This document shows positions 44,533 through 52,878 of a DNA stretch of 64,000 bases, piece after piece. The first letter of the stretch is position 1. Every line of letters begins with the position of its first letter. This DNA comes from an uncultured Winogradskyella sp. (GTDB lineage: Bacteria > Bacteroidota > Bacteroidia > Flavobacteriales > Flavobacteriaceae). The stretch is taken from assembly GCF_947496485.1 (NCBI RefSeq), contig NZ_CANMCZ010000003.1, positions 124,001 through 188,000 of the forward strand, in the 5' to 3' direction. The position numbers were made by a program, and so were the translations under genes. The notes beneath the pieces were generated by a model. The model searched no databases. It worked only from the letters and a program-made list of their open reading frames with translations, and was not told where the DNA came from.

Positions 44533-45666
44533 ATGACAAATCAAATACGAATCGTCAGAATTACACTAATCTTTGTATTAACGCTAATTTTATCTTGTTC
44601 AGGGAAAGACAAATCGAAAAAAGCTGTTCAAAAACCTAAAAACTTAATCGCCATTTTAGATACCATTTGGCAAAAAGAACAAACACCACTTCGTTTAAGG
44701 GATTCTGTAATGGCTATTTATGGTGCTGAGTCTAAAGAAGCCGATATCTACCAAAAAACATACAGAAAAAATCACGCTGCCAATATTATAAAAGTAAAAG
44801 ACATCTTAGAAACCTATGGATGGCCAGATTCAACACAAATAGGTACACAACACAATCTAACGATTTGCAATGTGCTACAACATGCAGACCAAGCCACTAG
44901 AGAACATTACATTCCTTTAATGAAACAAGCGGTTTTAGATAAAAAGCTAGAACCAAGATTTTTAGTACGTGCTGAGGATAGAATTGCCACAGACAAAGGC
45001 GAGTTGCAAATCTATGGTGGACAAATGAAATACTATCCTGAAACAAAAAGTTTTAATGTTTGGCCAGTTTATGATCCTGTTAATATAGACAAAAGACGAG
45101 CAGAAATCGGACTTGATTCCATAGCTATATTTCTAAAAAATAGATTTGACTTTAATTGGAATCTTGAAGAACAGATAAAACGATCTCAAGAATTTGAGCT
45201 TCTTAGACTACAGGATAATAACATCACTTGTACAGATAAAAGTTGTGAAGGCACCTATGAAGGCAAAGAATTTATTAATGGCTCTGATATTGCACATCAG
45301 TTCTCTAACACTATGTCTGCAAAAGTTGGAGATCAATTAAAAGGGCTCTATAATTCTGGCAATTACAGCAAAGTAGATTTTGAAAATATTACTATGACCA
45401 CAGAAGGTATGGGTTCTGGTAAGGTGAATTATAGTCTATCTATTCCTTTTATGGCTGTCAACCAAAAATGTGAAGCCTATACTGCTTTTGACCATGTTGG
45501 TGGCTGGAATCATGCTCCTGCCCTTTCCCAGCGCAAAGAACAGTTAAAAGATGTTCTATTATCAGGACAAAAATTAGACATTAGCAACTTAAAGACCACA
45601 TCAGAGGGTTTACAAGAGTATTGGATACAATGGAAACATAAAGTTGTTCAAGCTGAGTGTGAGTGA
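44533..45666 (+). CDS. DUF6624-like lipoprotein
   Basis: 377 residues with a lipoprotein signal (LTLILSCSGKDKSKK, Cys22). The DUF6624 core is AANIIKVKDILETYGWPDSTQIGTQHNLTICNVLQHADQATREHYIPLMKQAV, then AEDRIATDKGELQIYGGQM and PVYDPVNIDKRRAEIGL. The remaining C-terminal half (ITCTDKSCEGTYEGKEFINGSDIAHQFSNTMSAKVGDQLKGLYNSGNYSKVDFENI) is a separate domain not obviously part of the family. Function unknown; likely membrane-anchored. A fragment of a second copy lies at 43662-43732. Confidence 0.75.
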   Translation: MTNQIRIVRITLIFVLTLILSCSGKDKSKKAVQKPKNLIAILDTIWQKEQTPLRLRDSVMAIYGAESKEADIYQKTYRKNHAANIIKVKDILETYGWPDSTQIGTQHNLTICNVLQHADQATREHYIPLMKQAVLDKKLEPRFLVRAEDRIATDKGELQIYGGQMKYYPETKSFNVWPVYDPVNIDKRRAEIGLDSIAIFLKNRFDFNWNLEEQIKRSQEFELLRLQDNNITCTDKSCEGTYEGKEFINGSDIAHQFSNTMSAKVGDQLKGLYNSGNYSKVDFENITMTTEGMGSGKVNYSLSIPFMAVNQKCEAYTAFDHVGGWNHAPALSQRKEQLKDVLLSGQKLDISNLKTTSEGLQEYWIQWKHKVVQAECE

Positions 45667-45682
45667 TTGAAATCAGGTAACT

Positions 45683-46339
45683 TTAAAAGCTTCCAACGTT
45701 TTTTAAATAAGTATCCATAGCTTCATTTGGCACATCTTTAAAAATAATAGTTCTCTTAAACAACAACCATTTTTCGGTTCTAAGTACATAAGGGCTGAAT
45801 CCTGAACGGTGAATACCTTTTAGTGATGGAATATTATTAATTTCTACAAATGTTATTACCCATCTTCTATCAGGTCGCTTTTCGTTTTCAATAATTCTTG
45901 TGATTGCTGCTGGCATAATTCCTTTTCGTCGCATTGATGAAATAGTAAAACCACCTTCTAATAACATTTCGTCTGCTTCTAAAACAGGAAATGATTCTCC
46001 CCAAAATTCTTGAATTTTGTCTTTATACTCCGATGCAATGAGCCACTGTCTAAAGCATGGTTTATTATCTTTAGTAATCGCTACATAGCAAGACGGAATA
46101 TCTTTTTCTATTAGACCATCATTTTGTAAATCTTGGGTAAAATATCTATCATCTTCTTGTCTAAAAAGCCGTATATCGAGATCAATTTGTGCATCAGGAT
46201 TTTTAAACTCTATATTTAAATCGCGTTTCAAGCCAAAGGCTTCTGTAGTTGAAAAGACACGTTTAGAAATGCCTTTTATAACAAAGGTGATTTCCCCTTT
46301 TTTAATTAATTCGAAAATCCGAAGGATGGTGTTTTTCAT
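45683..46339 (-). CDS. GNAT-like protein of unknown function
   Basis: 218 residues. The order of segments (CYVAITKDNKPCFRQWLIASEY, VLEADEMLLEGGFTISSMRRKGIMPAAITRIIENEK, RWVITFVEINNIPSLKGIHRSGFSPYVLRTEKWLLFKRTI) resembles an acyltransferase of the GNAT fold, with the R-x-x-G-I-M/A turn at the usual acetyl-CoA site. Similar proteins occur near glycan genes, but no substrate can be named. It converges on the DUF6624 gene with a 16-nt gap. Confidence 0.55.
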   Translation of the reverse strand: MKNTILRIFELIKKGEITFVIKGISKRVFSTTEAFGLKRDLNIEFKNPDAQIDLDIRLFRQEDDRYFTQDLQNDGLIEKDIPSCYVAITKDNKPCFRQWLIASEYKDKIQEFWGESFPVLEADEMLLEGGFTISSMRRKGIMPAAITRIIENEKRPDRRWVITFVEINNIPSLKGIHRSGFSPYVLRTEKWLLFKRTIIFKDVPNEAMDTYLKNVGSF

Positions 46340-46492
46340 TTTAAAGGCGTCTCTAACATTGCTAAATTAGGCTTTTTTTGCATAATGCTAAATCCATCAT
46401 TTTAAACCGTTTAGATGCTTTTCTAAAATATTTTAATTGCATTGTCAGGATTTTCCTAGTTGCAATTGTTATATAATAAAACTCAAAAGATT

Positions 46493-46990
46493 ATGAAAAA
46501 ATTAGCATTACTATTAGTTATGGCGCTCGCATTTATGGGCTGCGAAAAAGACGAATTAAACGAAAACCAAGAAAATCTTGCAGAAACAGAGGTGCTTGGT
46601 ACATGGGAACTGTATCGCGATGAAAATTTAGAATCCATACCAGATGAATGGACAGGAACAGAATGGACAACTGTAGATAAGTGGTTTCAAAACACAAGAG
46701 AAAATTCTGAAATTATTCTAGAATTTAAGGAAGATAACACTTTTATTGATCGCTATGCAGACGTGGAAGTTGCTAACGGAATTTGGGGACTTTTAAATGA
46801 CGGCCGTATCTATTTTGATTATATCCAGGGGGAAACTACAAATGAACAACTTACACAGAGACGTTTTCTTACTATTCATTGTGATAACACTTACTCTATT
46901 GAAATAGAAGGTAATGATAGAGCTGTATATTATTATAGAAAAATGGGCACTACAGAATGTGCAGATTTAATAAACTATAATGTGGAATAA
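46493..46990 (+). CDS. Lipocalin-like lipoprotein
   Basis: 165 residues from ATG 46493 (MKKLALLLVMALAFMGCEKDELNENQ; lipid Cys17), preferred over an upstream ATG at 46460 because it starts the signal peptide. VLGTWELYRDENLESIPDEWTG and ILEFKEDNTFIDRYADVEVANGIWGLLNDGRIYFDYI follow the pattern of small Bacteroidota lipocalin-like domains (G-x-W ... F-x-x-D-x-T-F). Probably an outer-membrane or periplasmic lipoprotein. Role unknown. Confidence 0.7.
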   Translation: MKKLALLLVMALAFMGCEKDELNENQENLAETEVLGTWELYRDENLESIPDEWTGTEWTTVDKWFQNTRENSEIILEFKEDNTFIDRYADVEVANGIWGLLNDGRIYFDYIQGETTNEQLTQRRFLTIHCDNTYSIEIEGNDRAVYYYRKMGTTECADLINYNVE

Positions 46991-47037
46991 GGTGGTTTAA
47001 GTGGTTATAATGAACAGTTAAAAAAAAGCAATACACT

Positions 47038-47445
47038 ATGGAAACGATATTTAAAATAAAAAGATTATACATATTACTATTACTGCCGCTAATAGTAGCT
47101 ACACAATGTGACGATGATGATTTGAGCTCTGGCTTTGAAACCGAATATATTATACAAAACGACACCAGTTTAGACCTTATTCTATTTACTGAGGGAGGAG
47201 GACAATTGCCTGTAGCAAGCCAATCTGATTTATCTGTTGCAAGTGACCTTAATCAAACAACAGATCCGATTTCACCCTCAGAATCATTCATTTTTAGCAA
47301 TATAAAGCTATATAAGATGGAGAATGACAACTTTATATTAGCTTACCAGCAAAATCCTATTGATGATAATTTATGGGTTTTAAGTGAACCTTCTGAAAAC
47401 AGATTTCAGTATAAGCTAATAATTACAGACGCTTTGATAGATTGA
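47038..47445 (+). CDS. Small lipoprotein of unknown function
   Basis: 135 residues. The N-terminal LLLLPLIVATQCDDDDLSSG is a Bacteroidota-type lipoprotein signal (Cys24, followed by acidic residues, which often favour surface exposure). The remainder is a probable beta-rich domain (EYIIQNDTSLDLILFTEGGG, ESFIFSNIKLYKMENDNFILAYQQNP). No family recognised. It follows the lipocalin-like gene by 47 nt and ends at a terminator. Confidence 0.65.
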   Translation: METIFKIKRLYILLLLPLIVATQCDDDDLSSGFETEYIIQNDTSLDLILFTEGGGQLPVASQSDLSVASDLNQTTDPISPSESFIFSNIKLYKMENDNFILAYQQNPIDDNLWVLSEPSENRFQYKLIITDALID

Positions 47446-47472
47446 TATAAGTATATTTGAAAAAGAACCCTG

Positions 47473-47504
47473 AAACCCAATGTCTTAAAGATGTTGGGTT
47501 TTTT
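47473..47504 (+). terminator. Rho-independent terminator
   Basis: AAACCCAA and TTGGGTTT form an eight-bp stem with a 13-nt loop and a run of T, shortly after the small lipoprotein gene. Confidence 0.8.
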
Positions 47505-47604
47505 GATGATTTATACTTAAAACTATAGTCAATATTTGTAAAACTTAATGCAAATAGATTTTTTATTATATATTTACTAAGCCCACTTATAAAAATCTAT
47601 AATT

Positions 47605-48150
47605 ATGAAATCTAAATTAACCTACGTTTTCACAGTACTTGTTGCATTAGTTTTATTCGCCTGTTCACCAGAGAATACAAATAGTATTCCAGAAGAAGAA
47701 ACTAAAGAATTTGTGTTTAATGGAGTAACCTATAATCTAGTTTCTGCTATCATAACTAACCAAAATACATCGACTAATGATCCAAGTAATATAAGTATTA
47801 GGTTATTCAACAAGTCGAGTTCTGAGATTACAGGTAACGGAGATCTAAGTGATGTTACATATATCTATTTCAACTTTGAAGCCGTTAACATTGAGAATAG
47901 GACTTATAACGAAATTGAAGATTACGATATTTCTATTAATGGATCTATAATAGATAGTGAGTTCAATCCAGGAACAATATTACTCTCTGATGATCATTCA
48001 GAATCTGATGTTTACGCGCAATCCGGTTCTATAACTGTGACCAATTTCACGGAATTCAATATCGTTTTCGCATTTACGTTTACTAGAAATGATGGACAGG
48101 TTATTTCTGGTAGTTATGACGGTAATTATTTAGCGCAAAGTATTAATTAA
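47605..48150 (+). CDS. Lipoprotein of unknown function
   Basis: 181 residues with the signal MKSKLTYVFTVLVALVLFACSPENTNS (lipid Cys20) followed by an acidic EEETKEF stretch. The body is predicted beta-rich (FVFNGVTYNLVSAIITNQNTS, YIYFNFEAVNIENRTYNEIEDYDISING, GSITVTNFTEFNIVFAFTFTRNDGQVISGSYDG). Similar short lipoproteins are common in Flavobacteriaceae, but none has a known activity. It is monocistronic. Confidence 0.65.
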   Translation: MKSKLTYVFTVLVALVLFACSPENTNSIPEEETKEFVFNGVTYNLVSAIITNQNTSTNDPSNISIRLFNKSSSEITGNGDLSDVTYIYFNFEAVNIENRTYNEIEDYDISINGSIIDSEFNPGTILLSDDHSESDVYAQSGSITVTNFTEFNIVFAFTFTRNDGQVISGSYDGNYLAQSIN

Positions 48151-48207
48151 AACTAGTTGATAATAAGATTTTTAGTATCTTAAACCCACTAACTAATCTT
48201 TATTATC

Positions 48208-48615
48208 ATGAAAAATGTACTAGCAACTATCGTTGGCTTTATTGTGGCTGCAGCTACAGTTTACATCTTTGAAACGCTTATTGGTCATAGTGTATTTCCA
48301 TTACCTGAAGGTGCAAAACCTATGGATATGGAATGGATAAAAGACAATATGGATAAAATACCAGTAGGCTCAAAAGTATTTGTGGTTATTGCTCATTTTC
48401 TAGGTATAATTGCTGGTATGTTTGTAGCAGCTAAAATTTCTAAAATAAGTTTGATTCCTTCTTATATTGTAGGAGCGCTTATGATTGCCGCAACCTTTTT
48501 TAATATTTTTGTATTACCAAAAGAGCTATGGTTTTCATTATCTGATGGCATACTCGCATTTATTGGCTTTATTATAGGCACTTCATTAGCTAATAAACAA
48601 ATAACTAAATCTTAA
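48208..48615 (+). CDS. Small four-helix membrane protein
   Basis: 135 residues with four predicted membrane helices: VLATIVGFIVAAATVYIFETLIG, VFVVIAHFLGIIAGMFVAAKI, YIVGALMIAATFFNIFVL and GILAFIGFIIGTSLA. A short periplasmic segment rich in Pro, Met and Asp follows helix one. Homologues of unknown function are frequent in Bacteroidota. The next gene starts nine nt after the stop, so the two are probably co-transcribed. Confidence 0.65.
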   Translation: MKNVLATIVGFIVAAATVYIFETLIGHSVFPLPEGAKPMDMEWIKDNMDKIPVGSKVFVVIAHFLGIIAGMFVAAKISKISLIPSYIVGALMIAATFFNIFVLPKELWFSLSDGILAFIGFIIGTSLANKQITKS

Positions 48616-48624
48616 AATTTTGGT

Positions 48625-49149
48625 ATGCTTAAGAAAGTCACTCTAACTATTCTGTTTTTTGCACTTAGTATTAATTTAAGCTCTGCACAAAGCTTAGACA
48701 ACCTAAAAGCTATTAATTCTGTTTGGTCTAAGTTCTACAAGGCTTTTGAAACTTTGGATTATACATTGATGGCAGAAATTCATTCTAAGGACCTCGTTCG
48801 TATTTCTGGTGGTAAGCGTATTATAAATTACACGACTTACATTAATAATTATAAAGCTGGTTTTAAACGTGATAAAGAATCAAATCAGTCGCAATCTATC
48901 TCTCTTCGATTTTTTGAGCGTATTAATAACGATTCTGCTGCTAGCGAACGTGGTATCTATAAACTAGTAAGAAATAAAGGTACTGAAAATGAACAGGCTT
49001 ATTATGGACAGTTTCATGTGCTATTCAAAAAAACTAATGGTGAATGGAAAATTACTATGGATTACGATTCTTCTGAAGGAGAAACAATTGGTGAAGAAGA
49101 TTATAAGAAAGCCTTTGCCATTGATGATTTTGATAAATTTTTAAACTAA
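48625..49149 (+). CDS. Secreted NTF2-like (DUF4440-type) protein
   Basis: 174 residues. A signal peptide (MLKKVTLTILFFALSINLSSAQS) is followed by an NTF2/SnoaL-like cone fold: INSVWSKFYKAFETLDYTLMAEIHSKDLVRISGGKRIINYTTYINNY and then GQFHVLFKKTNGEWKITMDYDSSEG. The family covers binding proteins and isomerases, and no catalytic residues can be assigned. Its stop overlaps the stop of the convergent M23 gene by three bases. Confidence 0.68.
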   Translation: MLKKVTLTILFFALSINLSSAQSLDNLKAINSVWSKFYKAFETLDYTLMAEIHSKDLVRISGGKRIINYTTYINNYKAGFKRDKESNQSQSISLRFFERINNDSAASERGIYKLVRNKGTENEQAYYGQFHVLFKKTNGEWKITMDYDSSEGETIGEEDYKKAFAIDDFDKFLN

Positions 49150-49829
49150 AAACCTAAGAGCAAATTAGGATTAGGACAATTGACTTTATAAAATTCTAAG
49201 TCCAATTGATTACTCACTCCAGGATAATCACCTATATAATCCTGGATATCTTTTATAATCTGAAAATGCAAATGCGGAGGATAATCACCATTAACCTCAG
49301 CAGTTCCTAAAGTAGCTATTCGCTCTCCTTGCTTCAATTCTACTCCAATTTTCAAATCCTCTATTGATACTACACTTAAATGGCCATAAAGTGTATAAAA
49401 CTCAAAATTTTCGATGCTATGTTTTAAAACTATAGTTGGTCCATAATCGCCATGATTGGTATTATTTTTAAAACTATGTATGCTGCCTGTTAAAGGTGCA
49501 TAAATCGGCGTATTAGCTTCTATCCAAATATCTAGACCCAAATGAATATTGCGCTCCGTGTCAGGATTTAATTCATTAAAATAATTGCTGCGTTCATATA
49601 TACCGCGTTTCTCTAGATAACCACCATAGGCGGCTTTAGTATTGTGATTTTTAATATGATTCCAAATGAAATACTCTAAAGCATCCGAAGAGGAAATATC
49701 AACTGCTTTTAATTCTGAATTATTAATGGATAAATCTAACGGCACATAATCACATTTTGAAATTGAAGGATCAATTAGTGGATGTGTTTTAATGGATTTT
49801 AAAAAGGTTTCAAAATTAGAAACAGACAT
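49146..49829 (-). CDS. M23-family (LytM) peptidase
   Basis: 227 residues. HLGLDIWIEANTPIYAPLTGSIHSF gives the HxxxD zinc ligands and YPPHLHFQIIKD the HxH motif; TIVLKHSIENFEFYTLYGHLSV is the central strand pair. No signal peptide is visible, so it may be cytoplasmic or exported without a classical leader. The family cuts peptide bridges in peptidoglycan, though some members are inactive; here the ligands look intact. A palindromic element precedes it. Confidence 0.85.
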   Translation of the reverse strand: MSVSNFETFLKSIKTHPLIDPSISKCDYVPLDLSINNSELKAVDISSSDALEYFIWNHIKNHNTKAAYGGYLEKRGIYERSNYFNELNPDTERNIHLGLDIWIEANTPIYAPLTGSIHSFKNNTNHGDYGPTIVLKHSIENFEFYTLYGHLSVVSIEDLKIGVELKQGERIATLGTAEVNGDYPPHLHFQIIKDIQDYIGDYPGVSNQLDLEFYKVNCPNPNLLLGF

Positions 49830-49871
49830 AAAAATAAAATTTCCATAAAAATAAGAATCTATTTTATGGAA
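49830..49871 (-). terminator. Inverted repeat after the DUF4097-like gene (weak terminator)
   Basis: TTCCATAAAA at 49841-49850 pairs perfectly with TTTTATGGAA at 49862-49871. On the minus strand a T-rich run follows, so it may end the sigma-factor operon just before the M23 gene. Confidence 0.5.
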
Positions 49872-49925
49872 AACAGGAAGAAATACTAGAATTGACCCTC
49901 TAAATTATTACATAACTCAAAGGGT

Positions 49926-51515
49926 TTAATTCATAATAACATTACTAAACTTAGCATTTACGACAATATTTCGGCTAGAACTTTGTCCATCAGAATAATT
50001 ACGAATGGTCTTGTGGTTTATTGGTTTGTTATTATATTTTGAACGATTGCCTTTAAAATAAAGGGTGTAATCTATATTGCTTGGTAAGTTTACCAAAGCA
50101 TCACTATTCTCTAGTACTAAATTAAGATTCTTAAAAGATGACGTAAGATTAGAAATTGTTAAATCCCCAAAGCTTCCGTCGATTATTGCGGTATCTGTTA
50201 AATTTTCAATATTAACATTAGAAGATTTTGAGTTCAATACTAAGTTACTAGCATTTTTAATCTGAGCTTTATCTACAAAATTAAGATTGAGCGTTCCTAG
50301 ATTCCATGCGCTTATCACCACTGGAGAATAAGACACATTGATGGAAGTGTCACTTCCATCAATGTTATCAGCTACTAAAAATGAATGTGATATATCTCCT
50401 TTCATGTTATAAATAACTGAAGATAACTTTAACTCACCATGTCTTATATTGGTTTTTAGCTTCGCTTTTTTAGGGATTTTAATTTTAATCACTTTTTTTA
50501 CTTTGCTATTACTACCAGATTCTAAATATCTAGATAAAATCGATTCTTCATAATCTTCATTCCTTTCTCCTAATCGTTCTTGCAAACGTTTCAATCTTTC
50601 GCTATCTTTTTTATAGAAATCTGCTTCTTTTTCGAGAGCTTTAGCGCGTTCCTCTATAAGTTGCGCTTTTACATCCATTTTATTCTCAAAACGCTCGCCC
50701 CAAGCTTCCATTTTCTCTTCCCATTCTTTACCAAACTTTTCTCCGAACTCTTCTCCCCATTTCTCCATATCTTTTCCAAAGCTCTCGCCAAACTTCTCTC
50801 CCCATTTTTCCATATCCTTAGCCCATTTACCTTCAAAACGCTTTCCATACTCTTCTCCCCATTTTGCCATCTTTTCTTGGTAACCAGATTCACCAAACTT
50901 ACGCGCCCACTCTTCCATACTTTTCTGAAGCGCTTTACCACCTTTCTTTTCATATTTCTTACTCCACTCTGCTAAATAAGCTTCTCCTTCTTTTTGATAC
51001 TTGTCATAATCAAATGAAATTGATTTTACACCTTCTGGTAATTCTGGTAACTCAGGCATTTCTGGCATTTCAGGCATTTCTGGCATCTCAGGCATTTCTA
51101 CCATTTCGGGTAAGTTTGGCATTCTAGGCATTCTTGGCATCTCTGGCAAGTCTGCTAAATTTACCTCTAAATCTCTTAATAAATTGCTATAATCTCCATC
51201 GCCAAATAAGCCCACACTTCTCCCACCTGTTGATGAGATTATCACTTTATCGGTAGAGCCATCTACTTTAAGATTCCATGCTTTAAGTGCGCGTTCTAAT
51301 TCTTCTTGAGATAACTTTGAGCTTTCAATATAAGCCTCAACTTCTACGACATCCTTATTCCAGGTTTCAAGTTGTATTTCTACATAACTGGTATTTAAGT
51401 CAACTACTACATCCTTATTGACTTTGATAGATTGTGAAGTTTTGCTTAGCGTTTTTTGCGCATAACCAAAAGTGGTTATTAAACATAGCATTAAAATTTT
51501 GATTGTTTTCTTCAT
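49926..51515 (-). CDS. Secreted DUF4097-like protein with Met-Pro-Glu and Trp-Gly-Glu repeats
   Basis: 529 residues. A signal peptide (residues 1-19, ending GYAQ) is followed by a beta domain, a proline-rich MPE/LPE repeat (residues about 124-161), and four to five Trp-rich helical repeats of the form MxKWGEEFGExFGK (residues about 183-280). A coiled coil (about 281-325) and a C-terminal adhesin-like beta-helix (KKAKLKTNIRHGELKLSSVIYNMKG, ASNLVLNSKSSNVNIENL) complete it. It is the third gene of the sigma-factor operon, and therefore likely an envelope stress or adhesion protein under that regulator. Function unknown. Confidence 0.7.
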   Translation of the reverse strand: MKKTIKILMLCLITTFGYAQKTLSKTSQSIKVNKDVVVDLNTSYVEIQLETWNKDVVEVEAYIESSKLSQEELERALKAWNLKVDGSTDKVIISSTGGRSVGLFGDGDYSNLLRDLEVNLADLPEMPRMPRMPNLPEMVEMPEMPEMPEMPEMPELPELPEGVKSISFDYDKYQKEGEAYLAEWSKKYEKKGGKALQKSMEEWARKFGESGYQEKMAKWGEEYGKRFEGKWAKDMEKWGEKFGESFGKDMEKWGEEFGEKFGKEWEEKMEAWGERFENKMDVKAQLIEERAKALEKEADFYKKDSERLKRLQERLGERNEDYEESILSRYLESGSNSKVKKVIKIKIPKKAKLKTNIRHGELKLSSVIYNMKGDISHSFLVADNIDGSDTSINVSYSPVVISAWNLGTLNLNFVDKAQIKNASNLVLNSKSSNVNIENLTDTAIIDGSFGDLTISNLTSSFKNLNLVLENSDALVNLPSNIDYTLYFKGNRSKYNNKPINHKTIRNYSDGQSSSRNIVVNAKFSNVIMN

Positions 51516-51560
51516 GATTTTTTTGATTTAACTGTTCGTTTTTTGATTTATTGATTGTGA

Positions 51561-52127
51561 TTATATACTCTCTTGCATAAATGAATCATCATTATATTCT
51601 GCAAGTTTCTCTTTAAGACGCATAACAAGATTTAATCTATATTTTAGATTATTGATAAGAGCATCTAGGGTTTCTTCATTAGGTCCATTTTCGTTTAGCT
51701 CTATAGTTAACCTATCGTATTCATCATTCAGTTCCTTAAGACGTTGAACATATCCATCAAACAATTCTTTGTTTTGTGGAGTTAATTGCACTTTAGATAA
51801 TTCTAAATTTATACTCGCCAAATAATAATCTTCAACTTTCTTAAAATCTGGTGATATGTCGCCTAAGGTTTTTATATCAGTATCTGCAACTTCAATTGGT
51901 TCTTCAGGATTAACTGGTGAATGAAAAAACTGGTATGCTCCATAACTCAGACCTAATAACACAACAACACTTGCTGCAATACTTAAAAAGTTAAAGCGAC
52001 TTGTTTTATGTTGCTTAGGCAATTCTTTGTTTAGCTTTTGTAAAAACCGTGCATCGTGCCCTTTAGACATTTTCACATCCTGCTCCTTAGTGTCTTCTTT
52101 AAATAAATCTCTAAGATCTTGTGCCAT
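51561..52127 (-). CDS. Single-TM anti-sigma-like protein
   Basis: 188 residues. The cytoplasmic N-terminus (MAQDLRDLFKEDTKEQDVKMSKGHDARFLQKLNKELPK) precedes one membrane helix (FNFLSIAASVVVLLGLSYGAYQFF, residues about 44-67). The C-terminal domain is helical and coiled (VEDYYLASINLELSKVQLTPQNKELFDGYVQRLKELNDEYDRLTIEL). It overlaps the sigma-factor gene by 17 nt, the usual position of a membrane anti-sigma factor. No zinc anti-sigma motif is visible, so the role is inferred from context and topology. Confidence 0.65.
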   Translation of the reverse strand: MAQDLRDLFKEDTKEQDVKMSKGHDARFLQKLNKELPKQHKTSRFNFLSIAASVVVLLGLSYGAYQFFHSPVNPEEPIEVADTDIKTLGDISPDFKKVEDYYLASINLELSKVQLTPQNKELFDGYVQRLKELNDEYDRLTIELNENGPNEETLDALINNLKYRLNLVMRLKEKLAEYNDDSFMQESI

Positions 52128-52608
52128 TTTTCTCTAATTTTAATGCGTTTTGCAATTTTTGTTTACCTCTCGATAGTTGTGTTCTCGATGCCACTTCAGA
52201 AATATTCAAAATCTCCGATATTTCCTGATGATCATAGCCTTCTACCAAATACAACATCACTACACATTTATATTTTTCTGGGAGACCTTCAATAGCTACT
52301 TTCACGTCCTCTATTGTAATCTCATCATCGACCAACCATTCATTTTTGTAATCCGTATCTACTACATTCAAATGATGTTCTTCTAACTCTATTAAACGTT
52401 GCTTTTTAGACTTTAAAACATCAATACATCTATTAATCACAATACGTTTTAACCAAGCTCCAAAACTAACTTCAGCTTTATATTGTTCTAATTTTGAAAA
52501 TGCTTTTATAAATGCTTCTTGCACAATATCCTCTGCCTCCATTGTATCTTTTACAAATCGAAGTGCCACGATTAACATGCCATTACAATACTGATTGTAC
52601 AATTGCAT
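52111..52608 (-). CDS. ECF-type RNA polymerase sigma factor
   Basis: At least 165 residues. Region 2 is QLYNQYCNGMLIVALRFVKDTMEAEDIVQEAFIKAFSKLEQYKAEVSFGAWLKRIVINRCIDVLK; region 4 is IEGLPEKYKCVVMLYLVEGYDHQEISEILNISEVASRTQLSRGKQKLQ, the HTH for -35 recognition. The first in-frame ATG is at 52608, but the open frame continues upstream with IVEKCKQNDRQAQ, which belongs to region 2 in homologues. The real start may be a non-ATG codon near 52668. It drives the three-gene envelope operon. Confidence 0.88.
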   Translation of the reverse strand: MQLYNQYCNGMLIVALRFVKDTMEAEDIVQEAFIKAFSKLEQYKAEVSFGAWLKRIVINRCIDVLKSKKQRLIELEEHHLNVVDTDYKNEWLVDDEITIEDVKVAIEGLPEKYKCVVMLYLVEGYDHQEISEILNISEVASRTQLSRGKQKLQNALKLEKNGTRS

Positions 52609-52702
52609 TTGCGCTTGTCTATCATTCTGTTTGCATTTTTCAACAATATGAATTTGAAACGTACTAATTTTGGTTTTGGTTTTTGATTGATTGCACTTTA
52701 AA

Positions 52703-52727
52703 GACGATACTAAATTTTAAGTGTGAC
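52703..52727 (-). promoter_or_regulatory. Candidate autoregulated ECF promoter
   Basis: On the minus strand GTCACAC (52721-52727) and CGTC (52703-52706) are 14 nt apart, upstream of the sigma-factor gene. The CGTC box resembles the -10 of ECF-sigma promoters, and no TAnnTTTG box is seen here. Self-activation is inferred. Confidence 0.35.
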
Positions 52728-52878
52728 AAAAAAGTTTAATTTTTTTCACAATTATAAGAATTACTTAAAATTCAACGTTTGTATTCTATAAATTTAGGGA
52801 TTTGAATTATCTTTAAATCCTAAATGTCAATGTTTGGCATTTCTTTAATAAAACTAAATTACTTTAAGATTAACAATT

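Noticed and set aside
50580..51127. Plus-strand frames opposite the repeat-rich DUF4097-like gene
   Set aside because: They mirror the Trp-Gly-Glu and Met-Pro-Glu repeats in another frame (Phe/Ser/Leu-rich low complexity) and are shadows.
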